From: Paenibacillus xylanivorans
GTDB taxonomy: Bacteria; Bacillota; Bacilli; Paenibacillales; Paenibacillaceae
Direction: 5' to 3'
Assembly: GCF_001280595.1 (NCBI RefSeq)
Contig: NZ_LITU01000004.1
Span: forward strand, 1 to 64,000
DNA length: 64,000 nt
Part shown: in pieces, positions 29,727-37,362 of the stretch
Numbering within the stretch: position 1 is the first letter of the stretch
Layout: every line of letters begins with the position of its first letter
Notes under the pieces: model-generated
Databases searched by the model: none
The model's input: only the letters and a program-made list of their open reading frames with translations
What the model was told of the DNA's origin: nothing
Program-made: the position numbers and the translations under genes

Positions 29727-30296
29727 TTAAAACCAGCGTTTCCACATCGCTGCGATACTTGAACCCGCACGGATCATCCAACGTGGCGTAACCCAATGTT
29801 TCAGGATTGGCCTAAACATCCAGCGGAACAACTTGCCGAAAGGTACCAAACATTGCAGCACCAGCTTACCCAGGAATAACAGTATGGCGAGTACAAAACC
29901 AATTAATACGCGCACTAACTTGTAAAGTCCTTTAGCGGGCATAACGATCAGGATGTTAAGGATATGTCCACACCAATGAATCAGCGTTCTTGCGAGTTTA
30001 ATTAACATTACCACAAAACGCTGGGTTGTAACACTTAAAAGCCAAAAATAGAAGCAAACCCCTATAATCAGCCCCAAAAAGACATAAAACCGCAGCTGTC
30101 CGTGGTTCCCGGCATACAGCATCCGGAAGACGAACAGCGCGGAAGCGACCCAATACAACAGATCTAGCGTGTGGACGCTCCATCTCGGGAACCGCAGCTG
30201 ACCGGACAGTACCCGGTAACTGTCGTAGGCCATCCCCATCACGGCTCCCGACATCAGCATCCACATCAATGTGATCCATTGAGTATCCGGACTCAT
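29727..30296 (-). CDS. yabQ: Spore cortex biosynthesis protein YabQ
   Basis: Membrane protein needed for spore cortex formation, located in the outer forespore membrane in B. subtilis. The 189-residue protein has four or five membrane segments in the first 150 residues (LMSGAVMGMAYDSYRVL at the start). Its ATG overlaps the yabP stop (30293-30296), so the pair is translationally coupled. In B. subtilis it is sigma-E dependent; I did not identify a sigma-E promoter here. Confidence 0.93.
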   Translation of the reverse strand: MSPDTQWITLMWMLMSGAVMGMAYDSYRVLSGQLRFPRWSVHTLDLLYWVASALFVFRMLYAGNHGQLRFYVFLGLIIGVCFYFWLLSVTTQRFVVMLIKLARTLIHWCGHILNILIVMPAKGLYKLVRVLIGFVLAILLFLGKLVLQCLVPFGKLFRWMFRPILKHWVTPRWMIRAGSSIAAMWKRWF

Positions 30297-30577
30297 CGGA
30301 ACATCTTGCCGAACAGGCCTTTACCGTTTTTGGACTGGGAACCGGGGTCCAGATATTGGAGAGAACTGACTGTGCCCTCGATGGATAACAAACCGTCCTC
30401 CAGGCTCAGGTTTTTGATATGTAAATTGTGCCCCCGGATGGTCAGATGCCCAAGTTCAGTTTGCAGCAAAAATTCCTCACTGTCGAAGCTCTCCACATTG
30501 GAGACACCCGTCAGATCCAGCAGTTTCCTATTCTGCATGCTCAGATGATGCTGTTTCGTCTTACTTTGCTCAACCAT
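30293..30577 (-). CDS. yabP: Sporulation protein YabP
   Basis: A 94-residue soluble protein of the YabP/YqfC family with the conserved core NRKLLDLTGVSNVESFDSEEF and GHLTIRGHNLHIKNLSLEDG. It acts with YabQ in spore cortex formation. A terminator separates it from the upstream rqcP gene, so it should have its own (probably sporulation) promoter in the 100 bp before it. Confidence 0.93.
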   Translation of the reverse strand: MVEQSKTKQHHLSMQNRKLLDLTGVSNVESFDSEEFLLQTELGHLTIRGHNLHIKNLSLEDGLLSIEGTVSSLQYLDPGSQSKNGKGLFGKMFR

Positions 30578-30674
30578 GGCATGTACCCCTCCTTCTTAAC
30601 CCTAGCTTATGGATCAGAAGTGCAGAATAGAACCAAGGTTGGATGAAAGCGAATGTCTGGATAACGAGTCAACC

Positions 30675-30708
30675 AAAAACGCCCTTCCCTGTACGGGAAA
30701 GGCGTTTC
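30675..30708 (-). terminator. Terminator after rqcP
   Basis: On the minus strand GAAACGCCTTTCCC pairs with GGGAAGGGCGTTTT around a short loop, and the stem ends in five T's (30679-30675). It ends the mazG-HU-rqcP unit. Confidence 0.88.
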
Positions 30709-30755
30709 TCTTCATTTTGCAATGAATGGGTACAAAAGTATATCAGGCATCCCTG

Positions 30756-31034
30756 TTACCAGTTCAGCCCGTTATCCTTGGCGATCGGCTCTTCCTTAAC
30801 CAAGGTGTAGAGGCTGCTCGCCTCATCCTTCTTGGTACTCTCAGCAAGACGTTCCACCTTCACGGTGACCAGCTTTTGACCGAACTGAACCGTCAGCTCA
30901 TCGCCCACTTTGACAGCGGCGCTGGGCTTCGCTTCACGTCCGTTCACCAGCACACGTCCCTGTTCGGAGACGTCCTTGGCTACAGTGCGGCGTTTGATCA
31001 GGCGGGAGACCTTCAGGAATTTATCAAGACGCAT
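30756..31034 (-). CDS. rqcP: S4-domain ribosome quality control factor RqcP
   Basis: A 92-residue protein that is mostly one S4 RNA-binding domain (MRLDKFLKVSRLIKRRTVAK and GRVLVNGREAKPSAAVKVGD). B. subtilis YabO/RqcP binds obstructed 50S subunits and promotes alanine tailing by RqcH. Its ATG shares a base with the HU stop (TAATG at 31036-31032), so the two are coupled. Confidence 0.93.
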   Translation of the reverse strand: MRLDKFLKVSRLIKRRTVAKDVSEQGRVLVNGREAKPSAAVKVGDELTVQFGQKLVTVKVERLAESTKKDEASSLYTLVKEEPIAKDNGLNW

Positions 31035-31306
31035 TATTTTACGGCTTCTTTAAGTTTGTTGCCTGCTTTGAACGCAGGAACAGTGGACTCAGGAATCACG
31101 ATTTCATTCCCTGTTTGCGGGTTACGTCCGGTACGACCGGAACGTTTGCGGGTCTCAAAAGTGCCAAAGCCGATCAGTTGTACTTTGTCTCCGCTGGCAA
31201 GTGCATCTGTAATTTCTCCCAAAAAGCCGTTCAATACGGACTCAACGTCTTTTTTAGTCAAACCGCTTTTGGTGGAAATGTTGTTAATCAGATCTGTTTT
31301 GTTCAT
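31034..31306 (-). CDS. hup: Nucleoid-associated protein HU
   Basis: A 90-residue DNA-bending dimer with the family signature GFGTFETRKRSGRTGRNPQ, the beta-arm tip IPESTVPAFKAG and a basic C-terminus. The ATG at 31306 follows GGAGG by 9 nt; the open frame to 31444 is spurious. In B. subtilis hbs lies elsewhere, so an HU gene between mazG and rqcP is a lineage feature. It starts after a 260-nt space that probably carries its own promoter. Confidence 0.97.
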   Translation of the reverse strand: MNKTDLINNISTKSGLTKKDVESVLNGFLGEITDALASGDKVQLIGFGTFETRKRSGRTGRNPQTGNEIVIPESTVPAFKAGNKLKEAVK

Positions 31307-31568
31307 TTTTAAAAGCCTCCCAAATTGAAAAAAAAGTATCTGCGAATCCGTGACAACACATCTGCTGCTGGCTCGCGCAAGGTTACTACACATGTATTCT
31401 GGCTTGGCATCTGAAATCCTGCCTCGGTCTTCGACTTTTTTCACTTTTTGTCGGTCCTGCCCAAGAACAGTCTAAGTCCAGTACCCGAAACACCTCTCCG
31501 CTAATCACACGCTTTCTCGTGCAACCCGCCCGAGATGCTTCGACGACACGAAACGCATGATGCACTAT

Positions 31569-31685
31569 GCAATTTTGCATAATTCGAATCATCTCGCTCC
31601 CGGGTACAAGATATAGACGAATATAAGCATTTCGATCTATATCTTGCTGATTGAAAGACGCTCTTTAGATTTATGCAAAATGCTC
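31569..31685 (-). repeat. Structured intergenic repeat element, copy 1
   Basis: A 117-bp element between mazG and HU. Its ends are near-perfect inverted repeats: 31569-31585 reads like GCAATTTTGCATAATTC and 31668-31685 is the complement of GAGCATTTTGCATAAATC. Inside, CAAGATATAGA (31607-31617) and TCTATATCTTG (31636-31646) are exact complements, extended by CGAA/TTCG. Read on the minus strand it aligns over most of its length with 63500-63603, including the block TATTCGTCTATA and then TTGTACCCG. It looks like a non-coding MITE- or REP-like element, or a structured RNA. Confidence 0.75.
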
Positions 31686-31731
31686 ACCTATGTGAATGAT
31701 ATCGGATCAGAGCCCAAAATGCCAGAGCCCT

Positions 31732-33225
31732 TTACAATCCAGATTTCTTCGCTGCCTGCCAGTATTGCTCCATTTCATCGACATTGCTGTCTGACGGAGT
31801 TCTTCCCTGTTCACGCAGACGCTCCTCGATATACTGGAAACGCTGAATGAATTTCCGATTCGTGGCGGCAAGCGCCTCCTCCGGATCTGTATCAATAAAT
31901 CTCGCTACATTGGCAGCTGCAAACAATAAATCGCCCAGTTCCAGCTTCCGCTCTTCAGCCGACTGATTATGCTGTACCGCTTCTTTTAGCTCTGCCAGTT
32001 CTTCCTCAATCTTGGCAAAGACACCTTCTACGTCATCCCAATCGAAGCCCACTTTGGCCGCTTTTTTCTGTAATTTGTACCCTTTCATCAAGGCAGGCAA
32101 GTCGCGGGGAATACCGTCCAGCACGGAAGTCTGCTGCAGATCCTGTCCCTTGCGCTTTTTCTCCTCTGCCTTCATCTGTTCCCAGTTTTGCAACGCTTCA
32201 TTCGCATTCTCTGCCTGTTGTTCGCCGAATACATGCGGATGACGGAAAATTAGCTTGTCGTTCAATCCTTCAATAACGTCGTACACGTTAAACGTGCCAA
32301 CCTCTTCTTCCATCTGGGAGTGCAGCAAAATCTGCAACAGGAGATCACCTAGCTCTTCCTTCATGTGATCAGGGTCATCTTCATCAATGGTTTCAATGAC
32401 TTCATAGGTTTCCTCAATCAGGTTTTTGCGAATCGACTGGTGGGTCTGCTCCTGATCCCATGGACAGCCGCCTGGACTGCGAAGGATATTCACGATTTCA
32501 TGCAGTCGTGCGAAGGAGCGCCGACGAAGCGCGTCATCCGTATTTTTCGGAACATATATCAATGAGAGATTACCGTACCCGTCAATCCGGTCCAGATCAT
32601 GCAGAGGTACTTTGTGAATGGTCTCCTGTCCCTGTACACCCAAGGCATGTCCGACAAATACCGGATAATCGTCAGGGTAAACGTCCATCAGACACAGTTT
32701 TACGTCAGAAGCGGTAAACACATCATATACTTGTCCAATCAAGGTATGAAGCTGTGGCTGCACCAGTTCCGTATTGAGACTGCTGGCATCGAGAAGCTGA
32801 AAACCTTCAATAGGATCGAATCCAAGACGAATAAACGCTTCATCGAGGAAGCTCTCCCCACCCATGACACGCAGCGAAATTCCCATTTGTGGGCAGCGCT
32901 CCTTCAACAGGCGTACGCTCGCTTCAGCGACCATGGGATGTCCTGGCACGGCATAAACGATCTCGGTACCTTGCTCGCCCTTACGTGCGGCCTCAATCAG
33001 CCGGTCTGCAATTTCGTCGTACACTTCCGGAAAAGAATCCTTCGCCTCATAGATGGCATCAAAGGATGTCATCTCCAGCCCTTCCTGCTTCAGATCATTC
33101 AATACGGGATGATCCAGTGTGCGCACATACAGCGTCGCTGCATGTTTCATTTTTTTAATGATTCCTACCGTCAGCTGATCTGCATCTCCAGATCCAAGAC
33201 CGACTACTGTCAAAGCTGCACTCAT
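31732..33225 (-). CDS. mazG: Tetrapyrrole-methylase/MazG fusion (YabN), nucleoside triphosphate pyrophosphohydrolase
   Basis: A two-domain protein of 497 residues: an N-terminal SAM-dependent tetrapyrrole-methylase fold (about 1-225, LTVVGLGSGDADQLT, YAVPGHPMVAEASV) and a C-terminal duplicated MazG domain (about 235-490, GGCPWDQEQTHQSIRKNLIE, EELGDLLLQILLHSQ and a second LELGDLLFAAANVAR). MazG removes aberrant nucleoside triphosphates; the methylase substrate in YabN is unknown. The ATG at 33225 has GGAGG 9 nt upstream. It heads the unit with HU and rqcP. Confidence 0.94.
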   Translation of the reverse strand: MSAALTVVGLGSGDADQLTVGIIKKMKHAATLYVRTLDHPVLNDLKQEGLEMTSFDAIYEAKDSFPEVYDEIADRLIEAARKGEQGTEIVYAVPGHPMVAEASVRLLKERCPQMGISLRVMGGESFLDEAFIRLGFDPIEGFQLLDASSLNTELVQPQLHTLIGQVYDVFTASDVKLCLMDVYPDDYPVFVGHALGVQGQETIHKVPLHDLDRIDGYGNLSLIYVPKNTDDALRRRSFARLHEIVNILRSPGGCPWDQEQTHQSIRKNLIEETYEVIETIDEDDPDHMKEELGDLLLQILLHSQMEEEVGTFNVYDVIEGLNDKLIFRHPHVFGEQQAENANEALQNWEQMKAEEKKRKGQDLQQTSVLDGIPRDLPALMKGYKLQKKAAKVGFDWDDVEGVFAKIEEELAELKEAVQHNQSAEERKLELGDLLFAAANVARFIDTDPEEALAATNRKFIQRFQYIEERLREQGRTPSDSNVDEMEQYWQAAKKSGL

Positions 33226-33333
33226 CTTTATAAGCCTCCATCCGAACCTTCCTGTTCCGACGTGCCCACCCTTGAACATAACCAATAGCTTTGGGCCATA
33301 CACAATGCAGAACAGGGCTCTATAATTACACGT

Positions 33334-33342
33334 ATTATACCA
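33334..33342 (-). promoter_or_regulatory. Extended -10 promoter of mazG
   Basis: TGGTATAAT on the minus strand (33342-33334) is a full extended -10 element. No good -35 is visible, which such promoters tolerate. It predicts a leader of about 100 nt before the mazG ATG. Confidence 0.6.
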
Positions 33343-33479
33343 GAATTAGACGTTATCCTATAATTGCATATTTCCCTGCTAGATCCATCAAAGCCCGCCG
33401 CACAGCTTAAGACTGTGCCAATTGGGATGAATGGATCATGAGCGCCAGGTGCTAAGTGTAGCAGCGAGCGGCGTAAGAT

Positions 33480-35180
33480 CTAGCGCAGAACACGCAGTCT
33501 GCGCAGCAGCTTGGTTAGAAGCGGCCCCAGCTTGGGCACGGCCGCCAGCTCTGCGGCGGTCAATAGCCCCGTCCGGGCCGCTACCAGCAAGAACACGGCC
33601 GAGCCTGAGGCTATACCAAGCAGGCTCACGCCCATCGCGGCCAGCCGGCGATCGGCCGCGATACCGATGCCGCCGAGCACTGCTTCGGCGGCCCAGGCCA
33701 TGCCTGCCGCCGCCAGGCTCATGGCGGCGATCACCAGCGCCGGCTTCGCCAGGACGGCGCCAGGGGCCGGGCGCAGGGCGACAAGCCGCGCCAGCAGCGC
33801 TACATTCAGGCCAGCCGCCAGCATATAGGCGACTGCGCCTGCCAGGGCCGCGCCGCTGATGCCCAGCGCCGGCACAAGCATAACGTTCAGCAACGCCTTG
33901 ACGCCTGCGGCGGCCAGCATGCTGAACGCGGGTGCGCGCACGGCGCCGAGGCCTTGCAGCAGCGCCGCCGCAATAATGCTGACGGTGCTGCCTGCAGCCG
34001 TCAGCGCCATGTACCGCAGAGCTTCGGTGCCTGCGGCATCCCCGTACAGCATGCGGTTAATCGGCTCTGCCAGCACCGCCAGACCTGCGGATGCCGCCAG
34101 ACCGATCAACCAGAACCAGCGCAGCGCGAGGCCTGCTTGCTGTCTCACGGCTTCTGGCCCTCCCTTCAGCCGGGCTTCGGCCATCGCCGGAATAAAGAGC
34201 ACAGACAGCGATGTGGCAAGCATCGTCACCAACTGAACCAGCGGCAAGCCACGGTTGTAAATTCCGAAGGACACCATGGATTGAAGCTCATCCAGCCCTT
34301 CTCTTCTTAACAATCGAGGCACCGTAAAGGTATCCACCAGATTCATCAATGGCACAGCCAGTGATCCGAGACAGACCGGAATAGCATAGATTAACAGCGT
34401 CCGAACCCATTCTCCGTTGGATCGCCGCTCCTCGGACAGAAGGCTGCTTCCCCCGCTTCGGTGTTCTTTGGTTTTTTCTACTTGCTCAGCTGTCTTAGCA
34501 CCTTGCATAACTGCGAGCCGTTCGCCATTTTTTCGTCGATGATGGTACACATATCCAAGCATCGTAACTAATCCGGCAAACCCGCCTGCCACTGAGCCAA
34601 TCATGGCTCCAGCTGCAATGGTCTCCAATGAAGCATCCCGCCCCATGAGCCACAACAACAGAACAATCATCACGGCGACCCGAACGGTCTGCTCCACCAC
34701 CTGGGATACTGCTGTAGGCACCATTTTCTGCAAACCCTGAAAATATCCGCGTAGCCCTGTCATCACCGGTATAAACAACAAAGCCATAGAAGCTGCCCGA
34801 ATAGACGTAACGACACTTCCGTTACCAATCCATTTGCCAATAAGCGGTGCGCCTGTATACATCAATAAAGCCAAGACCAGTCCAATCCCACCGAGCAGCA
34901 TCGAGGACAAACGGATAATTCTTCTGCCTTCCTCCGGTCTGCCAAGAGCATTCTGCTCAGCTACGAATTTGGATACAGCCACAGGCAGCCCGGCAGCAGC
35001 AACGGTAATGATGAGCATATAGAACGGGTACACCGTATTGTAGATGCCAAAAACACCGTCTCCCCCCAGATTCTGTAGCGGAATCTTCTGAAAAGCACCA
35101 ATGATTTTGGATATAATGGCGGCAAGCCCAAGCACAAATGCACCATGAAGTAATCTTGAGCCTGTAGACGACTGATTCAT
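33480..35180 (-). CDS. SpoVB/MurJ-type polysaccharide or lipid II flippase (YabM-like)
   Basis: A 566-residue membrane protein of the MOP superfamily with about 14 helices, starting LLHGAFVLGLAAIISKIIGAFQK and containing IYNTVYPFYMLIITVAAAGLP. B. subtilis yabM has the same place between spoVT and mazG; SpoVB and MurJ are relatives that move envelope precursors across the membrane. The ATG at 35180 follows AGGAGGG. The last 690 bp (33480-34170) are far richer in G+C than the first half, and the encoded region is very alanine-rich. Confidence 0.88.
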   Translation of the reverse strand: MNQSSTGSRLLHGAFVLGLAAIISKIIGAFQKIPLQNLGGDGVFGIYNTVYPFYMLIITVAAAGLPVAVSKFVAEQNALGRPEEGRRIIRLSSMLLGGIGLVLALLMYTGAPLIGKWIGNGSVVTSIRAASMALLFIPVMTGLRGYFQGLQKMVPTAVSQVVEQTVRVAVMIVLLLWLMGRDASLETIAAGAMIGSVAGGFAGLVTMLGYVYHHRRKNGERLAVMQGAKTAEQVEKTKEHRSGGSSLLSEERRSNGEWVRTLLIYAIPVCLGSLAVPLMNLVDTFTVPRLLRREGLDELQSMVSFGIYNRGLPLVQLVTMLATSLSVLFIPAMAEARLKGGPEAVRQQAGLALRWFWLIGLAASAGLAVLAEPINRMLYGDAAGTEALRYMALTAAGSTVSIIAAALLQGLGAVRAPAFSMLAAAGVKALLNVMLVPALGISGAALAGAVAYMLAAGLNVALLARLVALRPAPGAVLAKPALVIAAMSLAAAGMAWAAEAVLGGIGIAADRRLAAMGVSLLGIASGSAVFLLVAARTGLLTAAELAAVPKLGPLLTKLLRRLRVLR

Positions 35181-35307
35181 ATGTCCCTCCTGCTTATGTC
35201 CATGCATTCTTCCCTTCAACGTATACCTAACTATTATACCTGTCCAAAGGCACACAGACTAACCCTTCAGGATATCACTCAGAATGTCTACAGCTTTCCT
35301 AAAATGC

Positions 35308-35343
35308 AAAAAACTCCTGTATACCCTCAGGGCACCAGGAGTT
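35308..35343 (-). terminator. Intrinsic terminator of spoVT
   Basis: AACTCCTG (35312-35319) and CAGGAGTT (35336-35343) form a perfect 8-bp stem, and on the minus strand it ends in six T's (35313-35308). It lies 11 nt past the spoVT stop. Confidence 0.9.
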
Positions 35344-35353
35344 GATCTGCTAT

Positions 35354-35896
35354 TTATTGCTCCATCTGTTTGCCAAGGAACCCGGCAGCCGTCTCGGACA
35401 TTTTGATTTCCATCTGAGACATCTTCACCGATTCATCCTTGTTGAAAAGGATAACCGTTCCGATGGGGTCACCACCCGAAATGATCGGGGCAATAACAAA
35501 CGATGATAACGTCTCGTCATGATCTTTGCTAAGCTCATAAGAACCATTGTTGGTCTCCATGATCGTCTTGCGATTTTCCATGCAACTCTCCAGCAGTGGC
35601 CCTACCTGCTTGTCCAGATACTCTTTCTTGGAGCCACCTGCCACCGTAATAATCGTATCACGGTCAGAGATCATCGTTACATGGCCTGTGCTTTCATACA
35701 GCGATTCTGCATATTCTTTGGCAAAATCACCAAGTTCGCCAATCGGCGAGTATTTTTTAAGAATAACCTCTCCATCGCGGTCCACAAAAATCTCAAGTGG
35801 ATCGCCTTCACGGATACGTAACGTACGGCGGATTTCTTTCGGAATGACCACTCGACCGAGGTCATCAATACGGCGGACAATACCAGTAGCTTTCAT
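35354..35896 (-). CDS. spoVT: Stage V sporulation protein T
   Basis: Forespore transcription regulator that modulates sigma-G genes. The N-terminal AbrB-type swapped-hairpin domain (MKATGIVRRIDDLGRVVIPK, to about residue 50) is followed by a GAF-like domain (about 56-178). Length 180 is typical. It follows prsA after a terminator. Confidence 0.97.
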   Translation of the reverse strand: MKATGIVRRIDDLGRVVIPKEIRRTLRIREGDPLEIFVDRDGEVILKKYSPIGELGDFAKEYAESLYESTGHVTMISDRDTIITVAGGSKKEYLDKQVGPLLESCMENRKTIMETNNGSYELSKDHDETLSSFVIAPIISGGDPIGTVILFNKDESVKMSQMEIKMSETAAGFLGKQMEQ

Positions 35897-36095
35897 TTCA
35901 CATGTTGCCCCACTTTCTCGAGAAGATTTTTCAACTACTGTTCCTTAATGGGTAGAGGAAAGTCCCAGAACGTTTAGTGTGATATCTTGACAATAGTATT
36001 CATCTGTTCCCATTTCCTTATACATACTTTGGAGAATATAGTTGTGTAAACTTCCACAGAAGGCGACCATGTACCCACTTCGCTCCATAGATACA
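35897..36095. other. spoVT upstream region
   Basis: About 200 bp between the spoVT start and the prsA terminator. Expected to hold the sigma-G promoter of spoVT. I did not find a pair of boxes convincing enough to list, and saw no open frame with a ribosome-binding site. Confidence 0.5.
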
Positions 36096-36140
36096 AGGAA
36101 AAGCAAGAGGGAGGCCTTTAGTCCCCCCCTTGCTTTTCTG
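36096..36140. terminator. Long hairpin after prsA
   Basis: AAAAGCAAG (36099-36107) and CTTGCTTTT (36129-36137) form the base of the stem, continued by GGGAGG with CCCCCC. Only short T-runs follow on either strand. It stands between prsA and spoVT and probably ends prsA transcription. Confidence 0.7.
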
Positions 36141-36216
36141 TATGGTTGTCCATATTTGAACAGTTTAGTGTATCACTCAGACAAACGTATTTGCTGAATG
36201 TATGCACCCGCTATCT

Positions 36217-37362
36217 TTACTTGCCGCTTGTATCTGTACCTTCACCTGTTGTTGTATCCTTTTCAGTTCCAGTTGTTCCTTGATCCGTTTTGGTATCTGT
36301 ACCCGCATCGGTTTTTTCACCCTCAGTACCCTTTTCCGTTCCTGTACCGGTTGTACCTTCAGTCGTGCCTTCTTCAGCCTTGTCTGTTTTCGGCAGGTTT
36401 ACTTCTTTTACGATTTTGTCCAGTTCGCTGGTCATAAATGTGTCGATCTCAGCAGCAGCCAATTGACTTTTCAGTGTTTCTTTTTGTTCAGCAGTCAATT
36501 TCGTGTAATCCGCTTCTGTACGTTTCTCTACCTTCATGACGTGATAACCATATTCAGTCTCTACAGGATCACTGATTTTGTTCAATGGCAGCGTTTTGGC
36601 CGCTTCCTTGAACGCATCTACCCAGCTGGCTACAGGTGTATCTTCATACAAGCCGCCGTTTTCTGCAGAACCTGTATCTTCGGAGTATTTCTTCGCAATT
36701 TCAGCAAAGTCTGCTCCGCCATCCAATTTTGCTTTCACTTCTTTCGCAAGTTTCAGTGCATCTTCTTTTTTACGCTCTTTTTGCGTTTTTGGATCAGTAA
36801 AGTTGATCAGTACGTGACGAACGGAAGCCGTTGTGAACTGATCTTTATTTTTCTCAAATTCAGCTTTAATCGCATCTTCCGTAACGCCAGTTTCTTTGTC
36901 CTTAATTACCGTCATGATGCGAGTCATGTAATCCTTGATGTTCTGGTCTGTAAGATTCTGAGCTTTCAGCATCTCAGTCCATTGATCAGCTTGAACAGAA
37001 GCTTTCATTTTGTCGAATTGCTCTGTCGCTGTTTTGGCACCCTCGGTTTTGGCTGCATCACTTGCTTTTCCACTCAAATATTCATAAGCAACTTCCTGTT
37101 TCACCAGGTATTCCTTGAAATCATCCATATCCATCATTTGTGCATATTCCGGATAGAGGAATTTCATGACCCGTTGCTCCATGTCAAATTCATTGGCTGT
37201 AATTGTACCGCCATCATACGTTGCGACTACAGCGCTTGTATCCTTCGTTTCCGGTGCTTTCGCTTCTTCTTTCTTGCCACACGCAGCAAGAAGTGATAAG
37301 GACAGTACTGCGACCATACTCACAGACAGTACTTTCCCTACTTTTTTATACTTTGCTAACAT
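36217..37362 (-). CDS. prsA: Lipoprotein foldase PrsA (parvulin-type peptidyl-prolyl isomerase)
   Basis: Extracytoplasmic folding factor for secreted proteins. The signal peptide ends in the lipobox LLAAC (cysteine about residue 28). A SurA-like N domain, a parvulin domain (about 182-280, ASVRHVLINF and VETEYGYHVMKVEKR) and a C domain follow. The last 50 residues are an unusual Thr/Gly/Glu/Asp-rich tail made of GTTGTGTEK-like units. It overlaps the mfd 3' end by 17 nt. In B. subtilis prsA lies elsewhere; here it follows mfd. Confidence 0.95.
   Translation of the reverse strand: MLAKYKKVGKVLSVSMVAVLSLSLLAACGKKEEAKAPETKDTSAVVATYDGGTITANEFDMEQRVMKFLYPEYAQMMDMDDFKEYLVKQEVAYEYLSGKASDAAKTEGAKTATEQFDKMKASVQADQWTEMLKAQNLTDQNIKDYMTRIMTVIKDKETGVTEDAIKAEFEKNKDQFTTASVRHVLINFTDPKTQKERKKEDALKLAKEVKAKLDGGADFAEIAKKYSEDTGSAENGGLYEDTPVASWVDAFKEAAKTLPLNKISDPVETEYGYHVMKVEKRTEADYTKLTAEQKETLKSQLAAAEIDTFMTSELDKIVKEVNLPKTDKAEEGTTEGTTGTGTEKGTEGEKTDAGTDTKTDQGTTGTEKDTTTGEGTDTSGK

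Noticed and set aside
33431..33859. Plus-strand Pro/Ala/Arg-rich ORF opposite the flippase gene
   Set aside because: High G+C opens all frames here; no ribosome-binding site and composition typical of an antisense shadow.
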